From Bacteriovoracales bacterium (GTDB taxonomy: Bacteria > Bdellovibrionota > Bacteriovoracia > Bacteriovoracales > Bacteriovoracaceae), in NCBI GenBank assembly GCA_028346125.1, contig JAOMEV010000022.1:1-43795 (forward strand): DNA of 43,795 nucleotides, in the 5' to 3' direction. The notes beneath the pieces were generated by a model. The model made no database searches. It was given only the letters and a program-made list of their open reading frames with translations, and had not been told where the DNA came from. The position numbers and the translations under genes were made by a program. Positions 18,753 to 27,378 of this stretch are shown here, piece after piece. Numbering within the stretch: position 1 is the first letter of the stretch; the number at the start of each line of letters is the position of its first letter.

Positions 18753-19147
18753 TTAGAAATATTGTCTTCTAGATACTTAAGTATAAGAGCTGCTTTCGTG
18801 GGAGTGACGGGTTTCACAATCCAGGCCTTGACAACACCAGTATTTTTAACTTTTTCATAAAGCTCTTTACCGGCTTCACTTTTTCTATTAATTGTCTCTG
18901 TTGTACACATAATCGTGGGGATGTCTTTGAGTCCCTCTTCTAATGATTGCCTTTCAACGAACTCAATTCCATCCATTTCTGGCATGTTGAGATCGCAAAT
19001 AATAAGGCCTACTTTTTGCCTTCCTAACTTTTCAAGGGCATCCAGCCCATGAATGGCCTCGTAGCAAATATGACCGTGAGGCTCAAGTAAGTTCCTTAAT
19101 TGTATTCTTGTAGCAGATGAATCATCAACAATAAGAACAGAGGCCAT
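18749..19147 (-). CDS. CheY-like single-domain response regulator
   Basis: A 132-residue receiver with the acidic pair in VLIVDDSSATR, acceptor Asp in IICDLNMPEMDG, IMCTTET as switch segment and IVKPVT with the conserved Lys. Relative to CheY it has a short insertion of about eight residues after the IMCTTET strand (INRKSEAGKELYEKVKN). There is no output domain. It is encoded opposite spoVR, with the two stop codons overlapping in CTAG, and is divergent from the receiver/CheA-like operon at 19325. That gives two receivers back to back across a 177-bp gap. The start ATG at 19147 lacks a close ribosome site (AAAGG about 12 bases upstream). The partner kinase is unknown; the CheA-like protein next door is the best candidate. 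Confidence 0.88.
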   Translation of the reverse strand: MASVLIVDDSSATRIQLRNLLEPHGHICYEAIHGLDALEKLGRQKVGLIICDLNMPEMDGIEFVERQSLEEGLKDIPTIMCTTETINRKSEAGKELYEKVKNTGVVKAWIVKPVTPTKAALILKYLEDNISN

Positions 19148-19270
19148 AATTAATTTGTTTACCTTTAAATTGATCTAGTTATTACACCATATATTCTATT
19201 TAAATTTCACTAATTCTACAAACAATATTAAGTGACCGCAAAAATTAATCAAGAATTTATAAATTATAGC

Positions 19271-19297
19271 TAATGTTTTTTTGGAAACTACCGTTTA
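19271..19297 (+). promoter_or_regulatory. Sigma-28-like promoter before the receiver/CheA-like operon
   Basis: TAATGTTT (19271-19278), 11 bases, ACCGTTTA (19290-19297). Compared with the FliA consensus TAAAGTTT-N11-GCCGATAA it matches 7 of 8 and 5 of 8 bases with exact spacing, and a C precedes TAAT as in CTAAA. The predicted start near 19304 leaves a 20-base leader that includes the AAGGAG ribosome site. The rest of the 177-bp gap 19148-19324 shows nothing else I recognise. Confidence 0.4.
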
Positions 19298-19324
19298 GTT
19301 TCGTTGAAAACTAAGGAGAAAAAA

Positions 19325-19678
19325 ATGAAAGTTCTGCTTGTCGAAGATTCAAAAGATTTTAGAAAAAAGCTCAAAAGCCTTTTAGAAGAGGACTACGAGA
19401 TTTCTGAAGCCACAGATGGCCTAGAGGGTCTTCAGCTAATTCGGGATGAAAATTTCGACTTGGTTATCACTGACCTCAATATGCCTAATTTAGATGGGCT
19501 TTCGATGCTTCAAAAAATTAGGGAAGAGGGACTTGAGGCGCCACCTATTATGATGGTGACCACAGAGTTTGATCCTGAGTTGAAGAAGAAGGGTAAGGAA
19601 GTAGGTGTTTCTTTTTGGATTGTTAAGCCTATCTCTGAGCCAAAATTTTTAAAGGTTGTGGAAACTCTTTTGAGTTAG
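19325..19678 (+). CDS. CheY-like single-domain response regulator
   Basis: A 117-residue receiver with KVLLVEDSKDFRKK (acidic pocket), VITDLNMPNLDG (acceptor Asp), MMVTTEF (switch Thr) and WIVKPIS (Lys). It has no output domain. I choose the ATG at 19325 because AAGGAG (19313-19318) sits six bases before it. An in-frame TTG at 19304 would add only MKTKEKK and has no ribosome site. It is first in a tight operon, 30 bp ahead of the CheA-like kinase, so it is the obvious phosphate acceptor of that kinase. A sigma-28-like element lies just upstream. Confidence 0.9.
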   Translation: MKVLLVEDSKDFRKKLKSLLEEDYEISEATDGLEGLQLIRDENFDLVITDLNMPNLDGLSMLQKIREEGLEAPPIMMVTTEFDPELKKKGKEVGVSFWIVKPISEPKFLKVVETLLS

Positions 19679-19708
19679 TAGTTTAGTTGACCCTCTTTGG
19701 AGTAAACT

Positions 19709-22700
19709 ATGGGCGAAGATAGTGTAGAAGAAGAGACGGATGATAGAAAAAAGACCTCGATTGCGAAGAGGCTTATTATTTTTGTTGTCCTTGGAAACTT
19801 CGTAATAGCGACATTGATAACTTCTTACAATTTGCTGGAAGCATGGAAAAAGAACCTGGAAACAATCCAGAAAGGATTCGTGCAAATTGAAACTTCAGCA
19901 GGGGCAACGATAGGGACATCTCTTTACACCGAAGATGAGGACCAAACTAATAAAGGTTTGGAAGGAATAGTTAGTTTACCAGATATTGTACAGGCCAAGC
20001 TTTATGATATGGACGGGGTTGAAGAACTAGGAGAAGGCAAAAAGCCAGAACCAAATTATTTAAAAGAAACCACAAATCTTAAAAAAGATGAGTGGGGTCA
20101 ACTGAAGAGCAAAAATATAAACGTTATGTATTTAGATCCGGATGCCGGAGAAGATGCTGAACCTGAAAAGGTTGGCCTACTCGTCGTTAGTGCGAGTATG
20201 AAAGGGGCGGTTGATAGGATGAAGGACCAAGGTCTTACTCAATTGGCCATCCAGGTTTCTCAGGTTATTGCGACAACATTTCTTATCTTTTTTATCTTTA
20301 GGAATTTAGTTTCACGCCACCTTTCAAAGATGGCCCATTACGCAGATGCTTTAGATCTCGATGATCTTAGTGGAGAGGGACTTGTTCTCAATCGTAAAAA
20401 GCAAAATACAAAGGATGAGCTGGAAGAGGTTGTCCTTTCCTTTAATGGGATGAAGGACAACTTAAAAATCTCTCACGCTAAATTGAAAGACTATGCAGAA
20501 AACCTTGAGGACAAGGTTAGAGAAGCGACAAGAGAAATTGAGGAAGAAAAAGAGAAAGTTTCCAACCTTCTCAATAATATGCAACAAGCAGTCTTTTCAG
20601 TTTGTGAATCTCTTGAAGTTATTGGGCCGGTCTCTGCCTATACTGATGAGGTTTTTGGTTACAATCTTATTGGAAAAAATATTCTTGAAACTCTTTATAA
20701 AGATGTAGGGCGTCAGTCTGAGCAATTTTCCAATATTAAAAGTGCCCTTTTTGCCATTTTTGGTGAAAATGAATTGCAGTATCTTCTTATGGAAGAGCAC
20801 TTGGCGCTTAGAATGAGTTATGTCAAAACGGTAGAAGAAGATAAGGAAGATGAGCGCGTCTTTTCTATCTCATATAACCCCCTTTGGGACGAAGAGGGCA
20901 ATTTGGAAAACCTCATGTTTATCGTTGAAGATATAACTGAGAGAGAAAAATTGCAGGCGAAAGTCGAGCAAGAAAAGAAGGCCAATCAGAAGAACATTTC
21001 GATTATTACAGAGATGGCCAATTCCGATATTGAAGATATCTCTCAATTTCTTCAAAGTGCTCCAAAACTGGTTGAAGACACCATGGTTTTGGCAAAGGCG
21101 GCACCTTCAGATGTTAACGTTCTTACGGAAATGTTTAGATACCTCCATACCTTGAAGGGAAATTCAAGGGCCTTCAACTTTTTCTCAATTTCAAGTATTA
21201 CTCATATTGCTGAAGGTCATGTAGTTGAAATTAAAAAATCAGTGATTGAAGGAAATGATGTTTCCAGGGATGATTTTAACCCGGTTATTTCGAAACTCTA
21301 TGAAATTAACTCCGAAATCAACGATTATGGAAGCCTTGCTAAAAAGGTTTTTAGAATAGAAAACGAGTTCGAGAAGAAGCTCGTTGGTGAGATTCAAAAC
21401 TTCACGGTTAATTTAGATCAACTCATTTCAAAGAATGTGACTAGAAAAGAGCATTTGTTTAATGAAAATCAGCCAGGAAAGACCCGTAAAAAGGTTTTTA
21501 TAGAAGTTCAGGAAAGAGAAATAAAAGAAGATATTATATCTGTCTTGAAAAGAAATACCCACTCTTTGAAGGGCTCTTTAAGGTCGATGAACCGTCTCGA
21601 TGTCTCTGAAATGGTTCACCAATTTGAGGGCGCTTTTACAAGCCTCGAAGATATGAAAAATGCCACTATGGAAGAATTCAGTAATGAATTTATAGGCAAT
21701 TACGTAGAAATAAAAGATTTGGTTCGCTCTATTTATCAACAATCAGACATGAATATGCCTTATACAAAAAATGTTGATGATTGGTCTGAGATTTTCAAAA
21801 ACTTTTTTGACTTCTCAAAAGGCATAGATCATATCTTTGAAATGGATGATTCTGTTATCAAGCTTGAGAGAATTCTCTCTGATTGTCGAAGACTTAACTT
21901 TCATTTCTTAAGTAGGGTCTTTAGTGATATCTTTGGAATCATTAAATCAGGACCTAAGAAATTTTTGGAAAATAAAGAGAAGGTAAGGTTTCAGGTCAGA
22001 GAACTTTGGCTTTATTTCTCTCTCGTTGGAAGGTTAGATTATACTCAAATGAGGTTTGTGGATACTGATAATCATTTCCTCAATGAAATGAAAAAATTAG
22101 CATCAGATAGAAATTCCATTAGGGATAACCTCACGGAAGTGACGTCCAGTTCAATTCTTGTCAAGACTCTTAAAAGAATTATGTCTTCAAAAGAAGATCC
22201 TAATGAACTCTTTAGGGAGGCACAAAAGTATATTCTTGAAGAAGGTGATCGTGATATCTTTGATTACTTTGTCTGTGTCGAAGATGATCCAGAACCAAAA
22301 ATTAAAATGATTCTTGCTGACTTTAGAACAACAAGGATTGTTAATGACCTTCCAGATAAAACGAGAGCACTTGTTGAAGATGGAGATCCTGTTGCTTCAC
22401 TACTGGTTAAGTTTTTTGAAGAAAACTCTGACTATCTCTACCTTAAGCTTATAGACTTCTCTCAACTTCTAAATGGCTTTTATCTAGAGAAAAAGGTCGA
22501 CGATGATGAAGATGAGCATATTAAAAAAGTTGAGACAATTCCAGTTGTTGTCAGAAACCTTAAAAGGCTTAACCAAACAGTCGTGGATGGTAACTTAGAA
22601 GAAATAAAAGTCGCAGCACAGAGACTAACTGATATTCCAGTTATTCCTTCGCTACAGAAATTCAAATCTATGGTTATGGATATTTCCACGAAACTAAATA

Positions 22701-23203
22701 AGAATGTGGATTTTAGAATCAGTGGTAACGAAATCACCCTGAATAGAGAGGCCCTAAACGTCCTCCAGGATGCCTTCGTCCACCTTCTAAGAAACTCAAT
22801 CGACCATGGTATTGAAGACCAGGAAGAAAGACGTAAGGTTGGAAAAAAGCCTCAGGGGATTATAGAAATTTTCTGTAATGAACCTGATATCAACTCCGTT
22901 GAAATAAAAATTAAAGACGACGGTGCTGGAATTGATCCAAATATCATAAGAGGTAAGGCCTTGGAAAAGCAGATTTATCCCAAGGAAGAACTCGATAATA
23001 TGAATGAAGAAGAGATTCTGGATATAATATTTCTCCCAAGCTTTAGTCAGAAAGATCAGGTTGATGAGCTTTCCGGGCGTGGTGTTGGGATGGATATTGT
23101 TAAAAAGAACCTTGAGAAACTGGGTGGCGCTGTTAAAGTTAAATCAGTAGTAGGTAAAGGAACCGAGTTTCTACTGATTGTAAAATCTTCTTCAGTCGCC
23201 TAA
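19709..23203 (+). CDS. Membrane-anchored CheA-like histidine kinase with two Hpt domains
   Basis: A 1164-residue sensor kinase. Membrane helices at ~21-40 and ~180-198 flank a ~135-residue periplasmic region. A HAMP-like stretch (RHLSKMAHYADAL) leads to a coiled coil (250-290) and a PAS-like domain (~290-415, ending MFIVEDITERE). A first Hpt domain has H480 in HTLKGNSRAF, and a second has H618 in HSLKGSLRSM. A long helical region (~690-940) precedes a C-terminal CheA-type ATPase with N box HLLRNSIDHG (1025-1034), G1 DDGAGID, LPSFS and GRGVGMDIVKKN (1123-1134). The protein stops after the ATPase. There is no CheW-like P5 domain and no receiver, unlike chemotaxis CheA. It sits 30 bp after a CheY-like gene and 7 bp before a second kinase. 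The front ~820 residues have kinase-dead relatives at 35252 and 39005. The signal is unknown. Confidence 0.9.
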   Translation: MGEDSVEEETDDRKKTSIAKRLIIFVVLGNFVIATLITSYNLLEAWKKNLETIQKGFVQIETSAGATIGTSLYTEDEDQTNKGLEGIVSLPDIVQAKLYDMDGVEELGEGKKPEPNYLKETTNLKKDEWGQLKSKNINVMYLDPDAGEDAEPEKVGLLVVSASMKGAVDRMKDQGLTQLAIQVSQVIATTFLIFFIFRNLVSRHLSKMAHYADALDLDDLSGEGLVLNRKKQNTKDELEEVVLSFNGMKDNLKISHAKLKDYAENLEDKVREATREIEEEKEKVSNLLNNMQQAVFSVCESLEVIGPVSAYTDEVFGYNLIGKNILETLYKDVGRQSEQFSNIKSALFAIFGENELQYLLMEEHLALRMSYVKTVEEDKEDERVFSISYNPLWDEEGNLENLMFIVEDITEREKLQAKVEQEKKANQKNISIITEMANSDIEDISQFLQSAPKLVEDTMVLAKAAPSDVNVLTEMFRYLHTLKGNSRAFNFFSISSITHIAEGHVVEIKKSVIEGNDVSRDDFNPVISKLYEINSEINDYGSLAKKVFRIENEFEKKLVGEIQNFTVNLDQLISKNVTRKEHLFNENQPGKTRKKVFIEVQEREIKEDIISVLKRNTHSLKGSLRSMNRLDVSEMVHQFEGAFTSLEDMKNATMEEFSNEFIGNYVEIKDLVRSIYQQSDMNMPYTKNVDDWSEIFKNFFDFSKGIDHIFEMDDSVIKLERILSDCRRLNFHFLSRVFSDIFGIIKSGPKKFLENKEKVRFQVRELWLYFSLVGRLDYTQMRFVDTDNHFLNEMKKLASDRNSIRDNLTEVTSSSILVKTLKRIMSSKEDPNELFREAQKYILEEGDRDIFDYFVCVEDDPEPKIKMILADFRTTRIVNDLPDKTRALVEDGDPVASLLVKFFEENSDYLYLKLIDFSQLLNGFYLEKKVDDDEDEHIKKVETIPVVVRNLKRLNQTVVDGNLEEIKVAAQRLTDIPVIPSLQKFKSMVMDISTKLNKNVDFRISGNEITLNREALNVLQDAFVHLLRNSIDHGIEDQEERRKVGKKPQGIIEIFCNEPDINSVEIKIKDDGAGIDPNIIRGKALEKQIYPKEELDNMNEEEILDIIFLPSFSQKDQVDELSGRGVGMDIVKKNLEKLGGAVKVKSVVGKGTEFLLIVKSSSVA

Positions 23204-23210
23204 AAAAAAG

Positions 23211-24479
23211 ATGAAAGATTATTTTAAATCTGAAGAACAAGAGGTTAAAAAAGAACTAGATTCAACTCTTTTTCTCCGTATCTTAATCATTACTCTCATT
23301 ATAAGTTTTTTTCATATGGTAAGTTTTGGGATTTTAAAGTCCCATTTAGGTTTTTATTCACTTTTTTTATTGGCGCTCACATCTCTGTCCCTTAAAATTT
23401 TTAAAAATAAAATATTCGTGCCCTATCTTTTGTGGGCGTTTGCTTATTTTTTCCACTATAGCTTTATCTCGTATAAAACAGGAGGACTAGATTCTCCTTT
23501 GCTTCCTTGGCTTCTCTTTTTCCCTTTTTATACCGCCCTTTTCAAAAACCATAAATATTGGATGGGGACCTTTTTAGCGGTTCTTATACCTCTTATTGGG
23601 TTTTTCTTAGTAAAAGCACAAAACATTGTAACATTTCCCTCTTCAAGTGAAGGGGTTCTGGGGATTATAAATTTTCTCCTTATCTTTTTTGTTCCATGTC
23701 TTGTTGGTTACTTTTTCACAACAGAAAAGGCGAAAAAGTTTTCAAGCCTTTCAAAAGTGCTTTTTTCTGACCCTAAGGTTATGACCTCTTTTAATGCGTC
23801 TAAGATGGCCACACTCAGTGAAATGGCCGGAGGTGTTTCCCACGAGATCAATAACCCTCTCACTATCATTGTTGGGCAAATCTACACTTTAAAAAAGCTC
23901 GTAAAAAAGTCAGAATTAGAAGAGAAAATAAATACAACTGTTTTGGATGTTGCAGATAAAATAAAAGATAACTCCACAAGAATTACAAAAATTATTAAAG
24001 AGCTTAGAAATTTTGCAAAAGATGGTTCCCATGACCCTTTTGAGGAAATTTCACTGAGAGTTATTCTTTCAGATGCCATCGATCTCTATTCTGAAAAACT
24101 CAAAAATTACAATTTTGAAATAAGTATCGATTGCCCCTCCGATATTATAATTAAAGTCAGAAAGATCGAAGTGATACAGGCCTTTGCCAATTTAGTGACA
24201 AATAGTTTTGAATACGGAAAAGGCGAAGAAAAGTCGTGGATCAAGATCGAAGCTTCAGCGGCCGATGGAAAAGCAACCATTCTTTTTTCTGACTCGGGAG
24301 GGGGCATAGATCCAAAAATAAAAGAGAAAGTCTTTGAGCCCTTTTTTTCCACAAAACTTCCCCATAAAACAGGCCTTGGATTAAGTATTGCCCAGAGTAT
24401 TATTGAATCTCATAACGGTTTTATAAACTTAAAAGATTCTGAAGAAACTTGTTTTGAAATTATTATACCTGCGGAGTAA
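23211..24479 (+). CDS. Multi-pass membrane sensor histidine kinase
   Basis: A 422-residue kinase. Residues ~20-170 contain about six hydrophobic segments with short loops and no sizeable periplasmic domain, so sensing is probably within the membrane or through a partner. The HisKA domain carries EMAGGVSHEINNPLTII with H211 as phospho-acceptor. The ATPase has AFANLVTNSFEY (N box), DSGGGID, FEPFFSTK and GLGLSIAQSII, and all look functional. The GGVSHEINNPL form is that of the large NtrB-like kinase group. The ATG is seven bases after the CheA-like stop. The solute-binding protein gene follows after two bases, so all four genes 19325-25198 form one operon and the binding protein may be its ligand sensor (inference). 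No dedicated DNA-binding regulator is present. Confidence 0.9.
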   Translation: MKDYFKSEEQEVKKELDSTLFLRILIITLIISFFHMVSFGILKSHLGFYSLFLLALTSLSLKIFKNKIFVPYLLWAFAYFFHYSFISYKTGGLDSPLLPWLLFFPFYTALFKNHKYWMGTFLAVLIPLIGFFLVKAQNIVTFPSSSEGVLGIINFLLIFFVPCLVGYFFTTEKAKKFSSLSKVLFSDPKVMTSFNASKMATLSEMAGGVSHEINNPLTIIVGQIYTLKKLVKKSELEEKINTTVLDVADKIKDNSTRITKIIKELRNFAKDGSHDPFEEISLRVILSDAIDLYSEKLKNYNFEISIDCPSDIIIKVRKIEVIQAFANLVTNSFEYGKGEEKSWIKIEASAADGKATILFSDSGGGIDPKIKEKVFEPFFSTKLPHKTGLGLSIAQSIIESHNGFINLKDSEETCFEIIIPAE

Positions 24480-24481
24480 CC

Positions 24482-25198
24482 ATGAAGTTTATTTTCATTT
24501 TATTTTTTATTCCATTTCTTTATGCAGGGGAGAAAACAGTAACTCTCGCGACCACGGACTGGCCTCCTTATTATGGTAAAAAGCTTAATAACGGAGGGCC
24601 TATTGTTGAAATAACCAAGGAGGCCTTTAAAAGGGTGGGAATTAAATCAAAAGTTTACTGGCTGCCTTGGACTAGAGCACAAACAGAGGTTAAGAATGGA
24701 AAATTTTCTGCTCTTTTAGGGGCCTATAAAACTCCCGAAAGAGAGAAGTATGCTCTCTATAATTCTACACCTTTGGGTTTTACGGTGACTGGAATTTTTT
24801 CTATTAATAGAAAGGACAAAACGGTAGATAAGCTGGAAGCTTTGAAAGGCAAAAGAATTTGTCATTTAAGGGGGACTTCTGTTGCAGCTGCGTTTGATAA
24901 CGCAAAGTTTTTAAGTAAAAGGGCCGTGGGTTCAGAATCAAGCTGTATGATGATGGTCCTAAAAAAGAGAGTCCAACTTGTGGCCGGAAGCCAATTTGTT
25001 TTTGGCGCTATCTTGAAGAAGTTGAATTCTAAAGCTTCATTGAATCCAATTTTTATCTTTGAAAAAACTCCCATGTTCAATGCTTTTTCAAAAAAGTCTC
25101 CTGATTACGAAAAAATAAAGGCCTCTTTTGATAAGGGCCTGGACCTTATAAAAAAGGACCAGACCTACGAAAAAATAATGAAAAAACATGGATTTTAG
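24482..25198 (+). CDS. Periplasmic solute-binding protein, family 3 type
   Basis: A 238-residue protein with a cleavable signal peptide (MKFIFILFFIPFLYA, cut before GEKTV). It begins VTLATTDWPPYYG and continues with GPIVEITKEAFKRVG and YLPWTRAQTEVKNGK-like segments, the layout of family 3 (amino-acid/polar solute) periplasmic binding proteins. There is no lipobox. No permease or ATPase gene is present, so it is unlikely to serve an ABC importer encoded here. The start overlaps the end of the histidine-kinase unit with a two-base gap, suggesting it supplies a ligand signal to one of the kinases (inference). A paralogue sits at 37251-37976, with the same 'LAT-x-WPP-Y' opening, beside a kinase-dead sensor. 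Confidence 0.85.
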   Translation: MKFIFILFFIPFLYAGEKTVTLATTDWPPYYGKKLNNGGPIVEITKEAFKRVGIKSKVYWLPWTRAQTEVKNGKFSALLGAYKTPEREKYALYNSTPLGFTVTGIFSINRKDKTVDKLEALKGKRICHLRGTSVAAAFDNAKFLSKRAVGSESSCMMMVLKKRVQLVAGSQFVFGAILKKLNSKASLNPIFIFEKTPMFNAFSKKSPDYEKIKASFDKGLDLIKKDQTYEKIMKKHGF

Positions 25199-25200
25199 AT

Positions 25201-27378
25201 TTACTCGTGAAACAACTTGTTGTCTTTAGCGTAGTCTTCGATAATTTGGGCCGCTTTAAAACGTGGCCCATAAATACCTTCAAACCTTTTCATATCTTCA
25301 AGGAAACTCTTGACGCCAATGAGGTCGAGATAGCGGAAAGGTCCTCCAAAAATAGGTGGGAAGCCTAAACCAAAAACGGCCCCAATATCACCATCAACGG
25401 GGTTTTTGATAATTCCCTCTTGAAGACAAAGAGCGCTTTCATTGATCATCCTGTAGGCGATTCTCTTTTGGATTTCTTCGTCGGTGTTATCCCCCTTGGG
25501 CTCTATATGGTTCTGTCTTACTATCTTGAGGGCCGCTGGGTTAACTTCCTTGCCAGATCCCCCTATTAATTTTTTGAGGGGGTTATTAGATTTTTTCTCA
25601 TTGTAGAGAAAAAAGCCTTTGCCGGACTTTCTTCCGAGCATATTGTTTTTAACCAGATCATTGAGGAGTTCCGGTGGCGCTTCACAAAGACGGTCCCCAA
25701 GGGCCTTTTTAAGGTCGTGGGCAATATGGAGTCCAACGTCTAGCCCGACCTCATCACAAAGAGTGATAGGACCTACGGGAAAGCCAAACTTTTTCATCAC
25801 TTCATTTAAATGATGAAAGTCTTCTCCCTCAAGAGCTATAATCGAGGCCTCATCCATAAAAGGAACAAGGATCCTCGTTGTATAAAAACCTGGGCCATCA
25901 TTAACAACAATGACAGTTTTTCCCTGTTTCATGCCTACTTCGACGGCGAGAGACGCCGCACGGTCGGAAGTTTTTTCTGTGACGATAATTTCCAAAAGAG
26001 GCATTTTTTCAACAGGTGAAAAATAGTGCATCCCTAAAACATTTTCAGGGCGTTTGGAAACAGCGGCGATTTGTTTAATAGGCAGAGCAGAGGTATTACT
26101 AGCGAAAACGCAGTCTTCAGGAATAACTTTTTCAAGATCCTCAAGGATATGTTGTTTTAAATGGAGGTCTTCAAAAACCGCCTCAATAACGAGAGGGCAC
26201 CTTTCAAAAACACTCCAGTCTGTTTGTGTCGTAAGGTTTGAAAAAACTTTGTCTCTTTCAAAAGAGCTCATTGCTTTTCTTTTGACTCTTTTATTAAGGG
26301 CGCTCCAGACGTACTTTTCACTTTTGCCTAGAGATTCCTGATTAAGGTCTTTGAGTCTTGTTTTAATATCTTTTTGGATATTAACAAGGGAGATACCAGA
26401 TCCCATAAGACCACCACCAATCACACCAACCCATTCGGCCTTTTTTTCTGGTGAGCCGTAGCGGTTTTTCTTAAGGCCTGTTTGTCCCTCGAAAAGAGAA
26501 ATGAGAGATTTGGCCTCTGTGGACATGACAAGTTCAGCAAAAAGCTTTGCTTCGGTGTCGTAGCCTTTTTTAGGTCCAGAGTTGACACCTGCTTTAACGG
26601 CCTCGATGATTTTTAAAGGAGCTGGATAGAGTCCGCCTGTTTTTTTGAGGACGGTCGCCTTGGCCTGATTAAAAACCAGGGCCCTTCCAGCAAAGTTTTC
26701 TTCGAGGAGCTTATCTGGGCCTGAGACTCTTCTTTTCTTTCTTCTGAGAGTTCCTGCAGCTAGGTCTTGTGCTGCTTTGACAGCAATGCTTTCAAGGCTC
26801 TCTGGGCAGACGACATCGTCGACAAGTCCCATTTTCTTTGCTTTGGCAGGCCTAATATTTTTTCCAGTCAGCATCATATCGAGAGACTTTTGAAGCCCTA
26901 CGAGCTTAGGGAGTCTTTGAGTTCCCCCCCCTCCAGGTAAAAGTCCCAGCATCACTTCAGGTTGCCCCAAAATGGTTTTTGAATTATCTGTGGACACTCG
27001 GTAGTGACAGCTAAGGGCCACTTCCATTCCCCCGCCAAGGCAGGGCCCATTAATGGCCGCCACAACGGGCTTTTTATGCTTTTCAATTCTGTGGAAGAGC
27101 TCATGTCCGCCCTTTGATAGCTTGACGACATCTTCTTCTGTCGTGAACTCTTTGAGCATCTTGATATCAGCGCCGACAATAAAGCTGTCTTTTTTACCAG
27201 AGATAAAAACAACGGACTTAACACCATCATTGCTATCAACGACATCCATAACCTGGTGAAACTCTGTCGTCATTTTTGAGTTCAGTGTATTTACTTTTTC
27301 TTCCGGGTCATCAAACTTAATGACAAGGACTTCATCTTTTATATCTAGTTTGAAAAATTTTAGATTTGGTAAACTCAT
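25201..27378 (-). CDS. fadJ: Fatty-acid oxidation multifunctional enzyme, alpha subunit (enoyl-CoA hydratase/3-hydroxyacyl-CoA dehydrogenase)
   Basis: A 725-residue two-part enzyme of beta-oxidation. The N-terminal crotonase domain has the oxyanion-hole segments SFIVGAD (65-71) and GPCLGGGMEVAL, with catalytic glutamates E119 and E141 (LGQPEVMLGLLPGGGG). The NAD-binding domain begins GVIGGGLMGSGI (~318-330), followed by FASNTSALPI, GMHYFSPVEKMPLLE and the C-terminal 3-hydroxyacyl-CoA dehydrogenase repeats. Length and order match FadJ/FadB. Its ATG overlaps the stop of fadI by one base (TAATG), so translation is coupled and the two subunits form the trifunctional complex. The stop is two bases from the opposing solute-binding protein stop. 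Confidence 0.95.
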   Translation of the reverse strand: MSLPNLKFFKLDIKDEVLVIKFDDPEEKVNTLNSKMTTEFHQVMDVVDSNDGVKSVVFISGKKDSFIVGADIKMLKEFTTEEDVVKLSKGGHELFHRIEKHKKPVVAAINGPCLGGGMEVALSCHYRVSTDNSKTILGQPEVMLGLLPGGGGTQRLPKLVGLQKSLDMMLTGKNIRPAKAKKMGLVDDVVCPESLESIAVKAAQDLAAGTLRRKKRRVSGPDKLLEENFAGRALVFNQAKATVLKKTGGLYPAPLKIIEAVKAGVNSGPKKGYDTEAKLFAELVMSTEAKSLISLFEGQTGLKKNRYGSPEKKAEWVGVIGGGLMGSGISLVNIQKDIKTRLKDLNQESLGKSEKYVWSALNKRVKRKAMSSFERDKVFSNLTTQTDWSVFERCPLVIEAVFEDLHLKQHILEDLEKVIPEDCVFASNTSALPIKQIAAVSKRPENVLGMHYFSPVEKMPLLEIIVTEKTSDRAASLAVEVGMKQGKTVIVVNDGPGFYTTRILVPFMDEASIIALEGEDFHHLNEVMKKFGFPVGPITLCDEVGLDVGLHIAHDLKKALGDRLCEAPPELLNDLVKNNMLGRKSGKGFFLYNEKKSNNPLKKLIGGSGKEVNPAALKIVRQNHIEPKGDNTDEEIQKRIAYRMINESALCLQEGIIKNPVDGDIGAVFGLGFPPIFGGPFRYLDLIGVKSFLEDMKRFEGIYGPRFKAAQIIEDYAKDNKLFHE

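Noticed and set aside
19304-19324. TTG start seven codons upstream of the 19325 receiver
   Set aside because: The AAGGAG at 19313-19318 correctly serves the ATG at 19325 and lies inside the longer version.
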